Numbered from the stretch's first letter, positions 8,334-17,561 are shown. The stretch is DNA of 64,000 nucleotides from Faecalibacterium sp. (GCA_020025825.1 JAHHRL010000004.1:61603-125602), one strand, 5' to 3'. Notes: generated by a model from the letters alone, not told the origin. Numbers and translations are program-made.

Positions 8334-9179
8334 TTAAAAAATACCCGGAATCCACTTGGCAAGTTCAAAGCCCGCCAAATAGGAGAATGCATTTGCAAAC
8401 AATGCATAGGCCCAAACACTGCGCTTTTTGCCGCTGCTGGTTACCCTTGGCAGCTTTTTACTGTAGACAATACCTTCCACTAAAAACACAACCAATTCCA
8501 GCGTAACAAATGCAAAGCTGAACATCACGCAGCCTCTGTAGTAGTTTACAGCGTTCAAAACCACATTGAGCGCAAGCTGGGTTACCACATTGGTATACAG
8601 TAAAACCTTTTGCTCCTGCTTATTGCGCCAGCCAAACAGCCATGCAACCGCCAGCTCAATCGCAATGGTAACCAGCACACGGCATACAAAGGAAATGATT
8701 TCCCATGTGTAATCATAGCTTTTGCGTATCTGCATTCCATCGCCTGCGGCGTTTACTGTTGCAACATAGTAACTGTCAAAGGCATATCGCTCCATCGGGT
8801 CACTTACTAAGCAGGTGTTATTCTCCTTTACCCAGATAATCACCTTAAACTTCGGCGGCGACATATAATCCCAGTTCATCTGGTTTTTACTGTCGCAATC
8901 CACCCAATAGCCTAAAAAGTTATATCCATCTGCATCTTTATAAGCCTTGAATGCATCCCAGCTTTCTTTCGCCCCGTTTTCTTCGCTGTACTCACGTTCT
9001 ATAGACCATGGGCCATAATACTCGTAGGGTGCAATCAGTGAAATTGCATACTCCTTGCCCTGCAAGCCCTCCACAGTTATATTCACCGACGGTTTAGGGC
9101 CCATATCTGCATGGGCCGGCATCGCCGCCATACAACTAAATAATACCAGCATTAAAATTGTACAAAATCGCTTTTTCAT
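8334..9179 (-). CDS. Membrane protein of unknown function with an exported N-terminal domain
   Basis: 281 residues. A clear signal peptide (MKKRFCTILMLVLFSCMAAMPAHA) precedes an extracellular domain that begins DMGPKPSV and runs to ~155. Four hydrophobic segments follow (~160-185, 195-215, 220-240, 255-275). I recognise the 'DMGPKPS' opening as recurrent in clostridial membrane proteins of unknown role but cannot name a function. The start has an AAAGGAGG site. It appears monocistronic, and no catalytic motif is visible. The extracellular part, rich in aromatic residues, might bind a ligand; this is a guess. Confidence 0.7.
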   Translation of the reverse strand: MKKRFCTILMLVLFSCMAAMPAHADMGPKPSVNITVEGLQGKEYAISLIAPYEYYGPWSIEREYSEENGAKESWDAFKAYKDADGYNFLGYWVDCDSKNQMNWDYMSPPKFKVIIWVKENNTCLVSDPMERYAFDSYYVATVNAAGDGMQIRKSYDYTWEIISFVCRVLVTIAIELAVAWLFGWRNKQEQKVLLYTNVVTQLALNVVLNAVNYYRGCVMFSFAFVTLELVVFLVEGIVYSKKLPRVTSSGKKRSVWAYALFANAFSYLAGFELAKWIPGIF

Positions 9180-9248
9180 GGGTACCGGCCTCCTTTTTAG
9201 TGACTTCTTACCATCACTATAGCAAAAAAGGCCTTGTGCCGCAATACA

Positions 9249-9878
9249 TTAAGCAATCTGTGCAGGCGGTACCATCCCCAATAAACAGCCGGACTCACTT
9301 TGCCGCAGGCACGCTGCAACCCATCCCTTTGCAAGCAGCAGCGAAAGATGGGTGGCGTCTGCCAGCGCAATCCAAAGCTGCGGCTCGCCCCACTCTCCGG
9401 TAGTAAGCAGTGCTTCCGGGGCAAGGCCTGCCAAAGGGCGAACCGCCTGCAAGGCAAACCCTGCCGCAAAATAAGCCGGAAGCCTGTTTTCCAGTTGATG
9501 GTCGAACGCTACAACCGCCTGCACCGAATGCTCCGGCGCACGACGTCGTGCCGCCTCTATGCCTTTCTCCAGCAAAAGCGGCAGCTGCGCCAAATGGCCT
9601 ACCGGCGGCGTAAGAAAGAACCCCTTTTTACGTGACAGTCCTTCCAAACGGCGTAATTCTGCTGCCCAAGTAATATCCGCATCCAATGGCATTACCAGCA
9701 ATCCGCTGTCCGGTTGCTGGCCGATTGGGCCTGTCCCCCATGCTTGGCCAACTGCCAGCATACGCATAACCTCCCAGTAAGGCCGATAGGCTCCGCTGGT
9801 TCTTGCCAGCAGAAAAAACTCTTCTGCACCAATCCGCCTTACCATTGTTGGAGCGACGGTTTGTGTTGTATGTATCAT
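9249..9878 (-). CDS. Hypothetical protein, possibly distantly GNAT-like
   Basis: About 209 residues from an ATG at 9878, which has AAAGG 9 bases upstream; a GTG six codons earlier lacks a site. The sequence is rich in Ala and Leu with no membrane segment or signal peptide. A central stretch (VAFDHQLENRLPAYFAAGFALQAVRPLAGL) resembles the last strands of a GNAT acetyltransferase (ageing of a 'Y...GF' motif), but the acetyl-CoA loop is not evident. Function unknown. It lies between the unknown membrane protein and sir2, transcribed in the same direction. Confidence 0.55.
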   Translation of the reverse strand: MIHTTQTVAPTMVRRIGAEEFFLLARTSGAYRPYWEVMRMLAVGQAWGTGPIGQQPDSGLLVMPLDADITWAAELRRLEGLSRKKGFFLTPPVGHLAQLPLLLEKGIEAARRRAPEHSVQAVVAFDHQLENRLPAYFAAGFALQAVRPLAGLAPEALLTTGEWGEPQLWIALADATHLSLLLAKGWVAACLRQSESGCLLGMVPPAQIA

Positions 9879-9962
9879 GCTCCCATTCCTTTCCACATAG
9901 TGTCACCTTATTGTATGTGAATGTGTGGAAAAAATTTCGGCCTTACTGTCGAAGCTGTAAAA

Positions 9963-10688
9963 TTATTCGATTTCCAATACCGTATGCGGGTCCAGCACCT
10001 GTCCGATGGGTTTGGCAATACATAATGTTGCATCACGGTCCGCCGTTGTGGGCTGCATATTGATAACTACTAACTCGTCTCCCTGGAAATACTGCAGCAG
10101 GCCTGCCGCCGGGTACACCGCCAAGCTGGTACCACCCACAATCAATGTATCCGCCCTGCGAATGGCACTGATTGCACCGCTCAGTGTTTGCTGGTCCAGC
10201 GGTTCCTCGTACAGCACCACATCCGGCTTAATAATCCCGCCGCAGCTGCATCTGGGCACCCCTTCCGAATCCCGAATGGCATCCATGCCGTAAAACTTGC
10301 CGCATCGAGTACAGTAATTGCGATGCACTGAGCCATGCAGCTCGTATACACGGCGGCTGCCTGCCTGCTGATGTAAACCATCTATGTTCTGTGTTACCAC
10401 GGCACGCAGCTTGCCCTCTTGCTCCAGTGCTGCAAGGCGCAAATGCGCCGCATTGGACTTTGCACCTTGTACCAGCATCTTATTCCGATAAAAGCGATAA
10501 AACTCCTTGGGATTCTGCTCCCAAAAAGTATGGCTCAAAATGGTTTCGGGCGGATAATCATATGTCTGATGATACAATCCGTCTACACTGCGGAAGTCAG
10601 GGATTCCGCTTTCGGTGGAAACACCCGCACCTCCGAAAAATACAATCTGATTGCTTTTAGCTAAAATTTGTTCCAGTTGCGGCAGCAT
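9963..10688 (-). CDS. cobB: NAD-dependent protein deacylase, Sir2 family
   Basis: A 241-residue, complete sirtuin. NAD-binding and catalytic marks are GGAGVSTESGIPDFRS (residues 19-34), TQNIDGLHQQAG (~100-111) and the catalytic His in ELHGSVH (~119). A zinc site follows, with CTRCGK then CSCGG, the latter spaced C-x-C. GTSLAVYPA closes the fold. The enzyme removes acetyl or acyl groups from lysines, using NAD and releasing nicotinamide. It is divergent from the NAD(P)HX repair gene at 10788, an apt pairing around nicotinamide cofactors, though not evidence of joint function. The gene symbol is by family. Confidence 0.92.
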   Translation of the reverse strand: MLPQLEQILAKSNQIVFFGGAGVSTESGIPDFRSVDGLYHQTYDYPPETILSHTFWEQNPKEFYRFYRNKMLVQGAKSNAAHLRLAALEQEGKLRAVVTQNIDGLHQQAGSRRVYELHGSVHRNYCTRCGKFYGMDAIRDSEGVPRCSCGGIIKPDVVLYEEPLDQQTLSGAISAIRRADTLIVGGTSLAVYPAAGLLQYFQGDELVVINMQPTTADRDATLCIAKPIGQVLDPHTVLEIE

Positions 10689-10787
10689 GGTGCAAAGGCT
10701 CCTTTCCTACTTTTCCCATGGATTGGGTTGTGATATGATAGGTTTAGTATAACACAATTGCCATCTATTGTGCAGAAAGGAGCCTTT

Positions 10788-11663
10788 ATGGGCAAACCAA
10801 TTACAGCCGAATGGGTATGGTCTACACTTCCCATCCGCAAAGCAGAAAGTAATAAGGGAACCTACGGTAAAGTTTTGCTGGTTGCAGGCAGTATGCGCTA
10901 TCGGGGTGCCGCTGCTTTATGTGCCGAGGGCGCAGCCCGCAGCGGTGCCGGTATTGTTACACTGGCGGCTATCGAGCCGGTTTTGGATGTGGTATTGCCC
11001 CGTTTACCTGAGGTATGTCTGCTGCCCATGGAGCAAGGTTTTCACGGGAACATTGCCGTTGAAAACTTGGATACTTTATTGAAGCAGGCAAAGAGCTCCT
11101 CTGTACTGGCGATTGGCCCCGGCCTTGGTATTTGTGAGGACACGCTGTCTCTTGTACCGGATTTATTGACCCAAAGTCCTGTGCCTGTTGTTTTAGACGC
11201 AGACGGATTAAACATCGCTGCCCGTCAGGACACTTTGCCCCACCCTTGCAATGCACCGTTAATCCTTACACCGCACCCCGACGAGATGGCTCGTTTGACC
11301 GGGCTTTCCATCGAGGAGGTCCAGTCCAGCAGGGAAAGCGTCGCCGCCGGATATGCACGTGCCAATCGCTGCGTTGTGGTATTAAAGGGCAGCCGCACAC
11401 TGATTGCCGGACCGGAAGGTGATGTATATGAAAACACAACCGGTAATCCCGGCCTTGCACGTGGCGGCAGCGGAGATGTTTTAACCGGAATCATTGCCGC
11501 ATTGCTGGCGCAAAAGCTATCCCCTCTGGAGGCTGCTGCCTGTGGAGTTTGGCTGCACGGTGCCGCTGCGGACAGAGCAGCAAAGCGTCTGGGCCAATAC
11601 GGTATGCTGCCCCATGACATTTTTTATGATTTGGGCCAGCTTTTCGCCGAGCATTCCCATTAG
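10788..11663 (+). CDS. nnrD: ADP/ATP-dependent (S)-NAD(P)H-hydrate dehydratase
   Basis: 291 residues from the ATG at 10788 (AAAGGAG 5 bases upstream). This is the carbohydrate-kinase-fold dehydratase half of the NnrE-NnrD repair system; the epimerase half is absent, so this is the stand-alone form. Visible marks are GKVLLVAGSMRYRGAAALCAEGAARSG near the N-terminus, IGPGLG (~105), VLDADGLN (~140), LTPHPDEMARL and the nucleotide/catalytic loop ARGGSGDVLTGIIAALLAQ (~235). It dehydrates damaged NADHX/NADPHX back to NAD(P)H. An Ogt repair gene follows 12 bases downstream, so the operon has a repair theme. Confidence 0.92.
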   Translation: MGKPITAEWVWSTLPIRKAESNKGTYGKVLLVAGSMRYRGAAALCAEGAARSGAGIVTLAAIEPVLDVVLPRLPEVCLLPMEQGFHGNIAVENLDTLLKQAKSSSVLAIGPGLGICEDTLSLVPDLLTQSPVPVVLDADGLNIAARQDTLPHPCNAPLILTPHPDEMARLTGLSIEEVQSSRESVAAGYARANRCVVVLKGSRTLIAGPEGDVYENTTGNPGLARGGSGDVLTGIIAALLAQKLSPLEAAACGVWLHGAAADRAAKRLGQYGMLPHDIFYDLGQLFAEHSH

Positions 11664-11675
11664 TAGGAGGAATCC

Positions 11676-12146
11676 ATGCACATTTTACGCATCAATAGTA
11701 TGTTTGGCACCGTTGAGTTGGCTGAGGAAAACGATGCTTTAATCCGTGTCAGTCTGCGCAGTGGCGAATCGCCCGAGCTGGACGCTATCCCCTGCAGAAA
11801 AGCCCCCTCGCCTTTACTGGAGGAAGCCGAGCAGCAGCTTAACGAATACTTCTGCCATCTGCGTACAGAATTTGACCTGCCGCTTGCACCGCAGGGTACT
11901 CCATTTCAAAAAGCAGTTTGGGCACAGCTGGAGCAAATCCCTTATGGCGAAACCCGCACCTATGGCCAAATTGCAGCAGCTTTGGGCAAGCCCCACGCAG
12001 CACGTGCAGTAGGCGCAGCCTGCCGCAGCAATCCATTATGGTTAATTTTACCCTGCCACCGTGTGGTTGGTGCACACGGCGCACTGACCGGGTATGCCTA
12101 TGGCACCGATATGAAACAGGCGCTGCTGGAGTGGGAGCAGGAATAA
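11676..12146 (+). CDS. ogt: Methylated-DNA-[protein]-cysteine S-methyltransferase
   Basis: A 156-residue Ogt/AGT-type suicide repair protein. The active-site PCHRVVG (Cys ~131) follows the winged-helix segment FQKAVWAQLEQIPYGETRTYGQIAAALGKPHAARAVG, in which the Tyr and the arginine finger flip out the damaged base. It removes alkyl groups from O6-alkylguanine. Strong AGGAGG ribosome site; second gene of the nnrD-ogt unit. No N-terminal Ada regulatory domain is present. Confidence 0.93.
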   Translation: MHILRINSMFGTVELAEENDALIRVSLRSGESPELDAIPCRKAPSPLLEEAEQQLNEYFCHLRTEFDLPLAPQGTPFQKAVWAQLEQIPYGETRTYGQIAAALGKPHAARAVGAACRSNPLWLILPCHRVVGAHGALTGYAYGTDMKQALLEWEQE

Positions 12147-12343
12147 CTGCCCCGCCTTATATAAGCGTACCGGTTCAATCGGCATCATGCAAAAGAGAAT
12201 AATTCTCATTATATTTAATTTTTCTTTTATATTAGCGGATATTTTACAAAAAAATGTATTGACATTCGGGGCAAAATCCAGTATGTTGATGTTAGTAATC
12301 AGTTTATTTATGCTGACACATCAATGTTCGCAAGGAGGGCTTT
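12147..12343 (+). promoter_or_regulatory. Promoter region of the flavin reductase-rubredoxin gene
   Basis: TTGACA (12259-12264) and TATGTT (12282-12287) with a 17-base spacer form a strong sigma-A promoter ~60 bases upstream of the ATG. Further upstream, a 15-base dyad at 12194-12208 (AGAGAAT-A-ATTCTCA) resembles the 7-1-7 pattern of Fur/PerR operators. Its distance from this promoter makes a repressor role uncertain. Confidence 0.6.
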
Positions 12344-12949
12344 ATGGATTTATCTTGTATGCACAAGCTCAGCTATGGTTTATTTGTACTTTCCGCTGCT
12401 GAGGGCGATAAACAAAACGGCTGTATCATCAATACCGCCATGCAGGTTACCACTACACCAAATCGTATTACCATTGCAGTAAACAAGCAAAATTACACCC
12501 ACGATATGATTTTGCACACCGGTGTATTTAATGTATCCATTCTGGACCAGACTGCCCCCTTTGCTTTATTCCAGCGTTTTGGTTTCCAAAGTGGACGCAA
12601 TGCAGATAAGCTGGCCGGTCTTGCTGTTTCCCACACCGAAAACGGCTTGTTTTACCCCTCTGAACACGTATGCGCTGTTATCAGCGCCAAAGTTGTACAA
12701 ACCATGGACTTGGGCACACACACGCTGTTCTTGGCAGATGTGACCGACGGTTTGTCCTTGAGCAACGAGCCTGCTTTAACTTACGCATACTATCATGCAA
12801 ATGTTAAACCCAAGCCGCAGGCAAACACCGAAAATAAAAAAGGCTGGCGCTGCAAGATTTGCGGCTATATCTACGAGGGCGACCCACTGCCTGATGATTT
12901 TGTCTGCCCCATCTGCAAGCATGGTGCTATTGATTTTGAAAAGCTGTAA
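12344..12949 (+). CDS. Flavin reductase-rubredoxin fusion (high-molecular-weight rubredoxin type)
   Basis: 201 residues. The first ~155 are a flavin reductase-like split-barrel domain (FMN-binding; GLFVLSA, CIINTAMQVT and FNVSILDQTAPFALFQRFGFQSGR are typical). After a short linker comes a compact rubredoxin with CKICGY (C170, C173) and CPIC (C188, C191), in the short form lacking the ~10-residue middle loop. Known relatives in acetogens (Hrb) pass electrons from NADH to flavodiiron proteins that scavenge O2, NO or peroxide. No flavodiiron gene is in this window, so the partner must lie elsewhere. AAGGAGGG site; own promoter. Confidence 0.88.
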   Translation: MDLSCMHKLSYGLFVLSAAEGDKQNGCIINTAMQVTTTPNRITIAVNKQNYTHDMILHTGVFNVSILDQTAPFALFQRFGFQSGRNADKLAGLAVSHTENGLFYPSEHVCAVISAKVVQTMDLGTHTLFLADVTDGLSLSNEPALTYAYYHANVKPKPQANTENKKGWRCKICGYIYEGDPLPDDFVCPICKHGAIDFEKL

Positions 12950-12966
12950 TTTTTATTAGAAACGTA

Positions 12967-13002
12967 AAGAGCCCGGTATCACAGTTGTGATACCGGGCTC
13001 TT
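12967..13002. terminator. Bidirectional terminator between convergent genes
   Basis: A perfect 16-base stem (12967-12982 with 12987-13002), loop AGTT. It serves both the rubredoxin gene and the mannosyltransferase-like gene that meets it. Confidence 0.85.
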
Positions 13003-13015
13003 ATTGCGTAAATCT

Positions 13016-16000
13016 TTACAGGATATAGAATCCCCAGCTGGGCAGCCAGCGCATACTTGCTGCCAGCCACTTGGGTACAGGCAAACCTGCCAGCACCGGA
13101 TAGAACCAAATAAACAAAACCAGTGCAGCTATCAAAATGCCTTTTGCCAAACGTTTTGCCTTACAGCCTTGCCCCTTGTCCTCCAAGTTGGACAGCCAAA
13201 GCGCCGCTGCTGCCGCCAACATTGGCACACAGGGGAAAAAGTGGTACAAGAATGTGCAGCGTGTTACCAGCACCCAAGGCAGCAGGGAGGAAAGCGTCAG
13301 CACAATCAGTGCGCCGGCCGCCGGGCTGCCATCTCCTACCAGCTGGCGGTATGCCAGTGCCATCCATGCAGATACACCAACCACAATGAGCACCGGGCTT
13401 ACAAAACCTGCAATGCTGGCCACCATACCCTCCGGCAAGCCGCTGCCGCTGTAATACCATACTGGGCGAGCGTCCAGCAGCCAGCTATACCACTCCGACG
13501 CAAAGGGATGGGTTGCATCCAATCGAGAATGATACCAATACATACTCTGCTGGCAGCCCCACCATTCTTTTAAGCCAAAGCTCGGGTCACGCATCACATA
13601 AGGCAGATAGCCTGCCAGATAAATACCAAACGGAATAATCACATAAAACAGTACGCCGCCGCCCAGAGCCATTGCAACTTCCTTTTTCAATCTTGCTTTG
13701 CCATTGGGCTGCTTTTGCAATGCACAGCCACGCTGCCACAAAGCACCAAAATACAGGATTGCAAGCCCTGCGCCTGCATACAAGCCTGTCCATTTGGAAG
13801 CACAGCCAAAGCCGAATGCAATACCGCCCAGAGCCATGGGCAGGATGGATTTACCCACACCTTTTTCCAGCACGCTGCGACAGTACCACAGCATCATATC
13901 TGCGCCCAGAATGATAAACAGCACCACGTAGCTGTCGATGGTTGCCAAGCGGCTCTGGCTAAAGCGCATAAAATCCAGCGACAGCAGAATAGCTGCAAAC
14001 CAAGCCAGCCAAGGCTTGCGTGTTAAACGGCGCACAAAATCATACAGGGCAGGCACCATCAGTACACCAAACAGTGTACCTGCAAATCGCCAGCCAAAAC
14101 CTGTCATACCAAACAACGCAATGCCCATTGCAATAAAGTTTTTGCCCATGGGCGGGTGTGTGGTTTCATACACCTGCATTTTGTGCAGATGCTCATAGCC
14201 GGTACGCGCATGATAAATCTCGTCAAAGTAGAAGCTGTTCAGCTGGCTGATTTTTTTCGGCACCAGCTGCTGCTCGTCAATCAGGGCGCAGCCCTGCTGT
14301 GCAGTTACTGCAAGCGGCGCACCTGCCTCATCACGGAAAGACAGCTCAATTACCTGTCCGTCATACACTGTAACCGTATACGGTGCTTTTGCCTGCGACA
14401 GATAAAAGCGATTCCACTTAAAGGTGCTGCCGTGGTTCAGGTCTGTTTCCACCTGTATCTCACCTGCTGCATCTGTAATGGTCAGCTTTCCGTTATTATG
14501 GGTAGAGATACCGCTATACACCCATATTTCCTGTGCGTCGCCTTGGGTATCAATGGTAAACTGTGCTGTTCCGCCGCCGTTGGTATCCACATGGGTTTGA
14601 GGAGCGGTCAAATCGCCCAGATATGCAAAACTAACCACAGCTACTACAAGGGTCAGCCCTGCTAACAACCACGCTTCACGCTTTGTCCATGCAGGCACAG
14701 GACTCCCAAACGGTTCCGGCTTTGCCGCAGCTTCGCTGCGCTTTTGCTGCTGTTTCCAGATAGGCGGCGCTATGCTGCACAGCTGCCAGCATTCCCGCAG
14801 GAGCAGCACAAACAGAATGGTTTCCGCCAAACCTACGCTGCGCAGCACCAGTGCATGGGTAACACTTCGCAAGAATTCATCGTCGGTTCCCACTGTAGTA
14901 TATACCAGTGCCATATTCAGCAGACTAGTAAGTGCCAAACCCCAGCTGATACCCAGCATACGCTTACTTGCCAAGCGAGCTGCCGCTGCAATTAAAAGCA
15001 CCACACCAAAAATCAGGTAGCGCTCGTGCATCCGGTGGCTAACGGTAAACACACCTACAACATAGGCTGCTGCCAGCAGCAGCGGGCTGAATTTCCCCTG
15101 CTTTTGCAGTTTCATGGACCAGACAAACGCCCATACGCTCAAAACGGTAAGCAGGATTTTGCCCAAGGTCTGCCAGCTAATGAATGATAGGCCAAACCAA
15201 TAAACCATATCGGTTTGGGGTACCCACTCGCCGCCCATAAATGCCATCATATTGGCTGCATTGATGGTTGCATAGGGGTAGCTGGTAGCCGTAGTAAAGT
15301 ACTTTTCCATCAGGCCCTGTATCAGCCCGGAAAAGCCCCAGAACGGTAACCCGCACGCCAAAACCGGCACCAGAGCAACTACTGCACCCGCTGCGCCCGT
15401 TTTCACAGCCTTCCAGCGAGCCTTTGCGTCCTCTGCAAACAGAATCGGCAGCAAAAAACAGATGGCAAGCGCAGGGCCCGCCAGCAGAGCCTGCGGTTTA
15501 ATCGCCAGCGCCAAGCCAAAATACAGCGCACCTGTCAACCAGCATTTTTCCTCTATCAAGGCAAAGCAGCAAAGCATCAGCAGGCTGAATACGCCGTCAA
15601 TCTGCCCCCATGCGCCGCTGTTAAACAGCAATGCCGGGCACAGCATAGCTGCACCTGCACAGCGCAGGGCCCACTTTGCGTTTGTACGGCGCAAGGCCAA
15701 ATGGTATATCATCACACCGCACAACGCCGTTGCCAGTGACGGCCAAAATGCCAAAACCATACGGCGCAAAGCCTGCGCCTGATACGGTATCACTGTCAGC
15801 AGTTTGCCCGGCAGCCACAGCATCAGGATATATCCGGGGGGATAATCGCAAAAGTAATCCGGAGCGTAAAACTCCGCCGGGCCAACACTTGCTACGTGCA
15901 TTGCCCACGACTGAAAACAGCCTACATCGTAACCGTAGCCTTCTGTAACAGCAGCAAGCCCCAATTGTACCAAAAGGGACACTATTACCAACGCCCAAAG

Positions 16001-16042
16001 CTTACGCTGTGCCGTGCGCTCAGCCTGTACTGGTATCTCCAT
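13016..16042 (-). CDS. Double GT-C membrane glycosyltransferase (Gpi18-like plus PMT/GT39-like)
   Basis: About 1008 residues from the ATG at 16042 (AGAGGAAA upstream); the frame extends to 16096, but that part lies inside a terminator hairpin. The N-terminal ~430 residues form a multi-helix GT-C module with the early loop GYGYDVGCFQSW...FCDYPPGYILMLW. A beta-rich extracytoplasmic insert follows (~490-610), and then a second GT-C module of the protein-O-mannosyltransferase family: FYFDEIYHARTGYEH with the acidic pair, and THPPMGKNFIAMG. Such enzymes use polyprenyl-phosphate sugars outside the membrane to glycosylate proteins or polymers. Two catalytic-type modules in one chain suggest sequential or dual transfer. 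Acceptors are unknown. Apparently monocistronic, downstream of cysS. Confidence 0.85.
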   Translation of the reverse strand: MEIPVQAERTAQRKLWALVIVSLLVQLGLAAVTEGYGYDVGCFQSWAMHVASVGPAEFYAPDYFCDYPPGYILMLWLPGKLLTVIPYQAQALRRMVLAFWPSLATALCGVMIYHLALRRTNAKWALRCAGAAMLCPALLFNSGAWGQIDGVFSLLMLCCFALIEEKCWLTGALYFGLALAIKPQALLAGPALAICFLLPILFAEDAKARWKAVKTGAAGAVVALVPVLACGLPFWGFSGLIQGLMEKYFTTATSYPYATINAANMMAFMGGEWVPQTDMVYWFGLSFISWQTLGKILLTVLSVWAFVWSMKLQKQGKFSPLLLAAAYVVGVFTVSHRMHERYLIFGVVLLIAAAARLASKRMLGISWGLALTSLLNMALVYTTVGTDDEFLRSVTHALVLRSVGLAETILFVLLLRECWQLCSIAPPIWKQQQKRSEAAAKPEPFGSPVPAWTKREAWLLAGLTLVVAVVSFAYLGDLTAPQTHVDTNGGGTAQFTIDTQGDAQEIWVYSGISTHNNGKLTITDAAGEIQVETDLNHGSTFKWNRFYLSQAKAPYTVTVYDGQVIELSFRDEAGAPLAVTAQQGCALIDEQQLVPKKISQLNSFYFDEIYHARTGYEHLHKMQVYETTHPPMGKNFIAMGIALFGMTGFGWRFAGTLFGVLMVPALYDFVRRLTRKPWLAWFAAILLSLDFMRFSQSRLATIDSYVVLFIILGADMMLWYCRSVLEKGVGKSILPMALGGIAFGFGCASKWTGLYAGAGLAILYFGALWQRGCALQKQPNGKARLKKEVAMALGGGVLFYVIIPFGIYLAGYLPYVMRDPSFGLKEWWGCQQSMYWYHSRLDATHPFASEWYSWLLDARPVWYYSGSGLPEGMVASIAGFVSPVLIVVGVSAWMALAYRQLVGDGSPAAGALIVLTLSSLLPWVLVTRCTFLYHFFPCVPMLAAAAALWLSNLEDKGQGCKAKRLAKGILIAALVLFIWFYPVLAGLPVPKWLAASMRWLPSWGFYIL

Positions 16043-16063
16043 CAGGTATTTCCTCTCTATTAT

Positions 16064-16095
16064 TGCAAAATCCCTGCCGCAGCAGGGATTTTGCA
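16064..16095 (-). terminator. Terminator of cysS
   Basis: A 14-base stem (16064-16077 with 16082-16095) just after the cysS stop on the minus strand. The T-run lies inside the stem, so termination may be partial and allow read-through into the GT-C gene. Confidence 0.55.
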
Positions 16096-16123
16096 TTGTC
16101 GATACACTATATTGCGGATAGCA

Positions 16124-17521
16124 TTAAATCTTGCTCAGCTGCGGGCCCTGTGCCGTATCCTTTACGGCCCAGCCCAGCTCAGTCAGCTGCGCACGGATTG
16201 CGTCAGCAGTTGCCCAGTCCTTAGCCTTTTTTGCTGCGGCACGCTGCTCGACCAAAGCAGTTACCTCTGCGGGCACTTCGTCCTTTTTACGGTTATACAG
16301 CAGGCCCAACACATCGGTCAGCTCATCAAACATCACTGCTGCTGCCTCCAAACTTGCCTTGGTTGCCGTTGCACTCAGGGTATTGATGTCCTTGACCAAA
16401 TCAAAGATAGAAGCCAAAGCGTCCGGAGTATTCAGGTCGTCATCCATAGCAGCACGGAACTTGGTGCGTGCCTGAGCAGCCTTTTCCACCAGCGTTTCGT
16501 CTGTGCCGAATTCAGCCTTTGTCAATGCAAAGTCCAGATTCTCACGGCAGGTGTACAGACGCTCCAGACTGTTCTTGCAGCTTTCAATCAGTTCAACCGT
16601 ATAGTTCAGGGGCATACGGTAGCCTGCTGTCAGCATAAAGTAACGAATCGGCTCGTAACCATACAGGTTTGCCACGTCACGCACTGTAAAGAAGTTATGC
16701 AGGCTCTTGGACATCTTCTGGTTGTCCACGTTGATAAAGCCGTTATGCATCCAGTAGCGTGCAAAGGTGCAGCCGTTTGCGCACTCAGACTGTGCAATTT
16801 CGTTTTCGTGATGGGGGAAAACCAAGTCCTGACCACCGCAGTGCAGGTCAATAGTCTTGCCCAAGTGGGTGCGGCTCATAGCGCTGCACTCGATATGCCA
16901 ACCGGGACGGCCCATGCCGTAGGGGCTCTCCCACGCGGGTTCGCCGGGCTTGGCAGCCTTCCACACAGCAAAGTCGGCAGGGTCTTCCTTCAAATCGTCG
17001 TCCATCTTGCTGCGCAGGGCGCGGTTGCCGCTTTCCAAATCTTCCAGATTCAGATGGCTCAGCTTGCCATAGTTGGGGTCACTCTTTACACGGAAGTATA
17101 CGTCGCCGTTTTTTGCAACGTATGCATGGCCGCTTTCAATCAGGTCTGCAACGATAGCCAAAATCTCGTTGATATGCTCAGTAGCACGGGGCTGAACGGT
17201 AGGCTTTTTGCAGTTCAGGCCCTCGGCATCTTTCAGATATTCGGCCTCAAAGCGCTGTGCCACAGCCTGCATGGAGGTACCTTCCTCCTTGCCTTTGGCA
17301 ATCAGCTTGTCGTCGATATCTGTAATATTGGACACATACAGCACTTTATTCCCCAAAGACTCCAAATACCGGCGCAGGGTATCAAATACAATCAGGGGGC
17401 GTGCGTTGCCAATGTGGATATAGTTATAAACAGTAGGGCCGCAAACATAAATACGATACTCACCCGGCACCTGCGGGATAAATTCTTCCTTTTTACGGGT
17501 CATCGTGTTAAAAATCTGCAT
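16124..17521 (-). CDS. cysS: Cysteinyl-tRNA synthetase
   Basis: A 465-residue class I synthetase. Visible are the N-terminal YVCGPTVYNYIHIGNARP (HIGH-type motif, with Cys28 as a zinc ligand), GRPGWHIECSAM and FPHHENEIAQSE carrying the other zinc ligands, and KMSKS (~266). The C-terminal anticodon-recognition helices are complete. It charges tRNA-Cys with cysteine. Expression is governed by the T-box leader directly upstream. AAAGGAG precedes the ATG. Confidence 0.97.
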   Translation of the reverse strand: MQIFNTMTRKKEEFIPQVPGEYRIYVCGPTVYNYIHIGNARPLIVFDTLRRYLESLGNKVLYVSNITDIDDKLIAKGKEEGTSMQAVAQRFEAEYLKDAEGLNCKKPTVQPRATEHINEILAIVADLIESGHAYVAKNGDVYFRVKSDPNYGKLSHLNLEDLESGNRALRSKMDDDLKEDPADFAVWKAAKPGEPAWESPYGMGRPGWHIECSAMSRTHLGKTIDLHCGGQDLVFPHHENEIAQSECANGCTFARYWMHNGFINVDNQKMSKSLHNFFTVRDVANLYGYEPIRYFMLTAGYRMPLNYTVELIESCKNSLERLYTCRENLDFALTKAEFGTDETLVEKAAQARTKFRAAMDDDLNTPDALASIFDLVKDINTLSATATKASLEAAAVMFDELTDVLGLLYNRKKDEVPAEVTALVEQRAAAKKAKDWATADAIRAQLTELGWAVKDTAQGPQLSKI

Positions 17522-17561
17522 AATTGAATACTCCTTTTCCGACGATTACCAAAGACCGAAA

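Noticed and set aside
9962..11663. Sir2 and NAD(P)HX dehydratase as a defence system (Sir2-type NAD depletion)
   Set aside because: Sir2 here is a compact zinc-binding deacylase of normal length with no HerA, Argonaute or TIR partner; the neighbour is a metabolite repair enzyme.
15896..17527. A 543-residue open frame on the plus strand
   Set aside because: It lies antisense to cysS and the GT-C gene, is Cys/His/Gln-rich, has no domain and no ribosome site; it is a shadow of the real genes.
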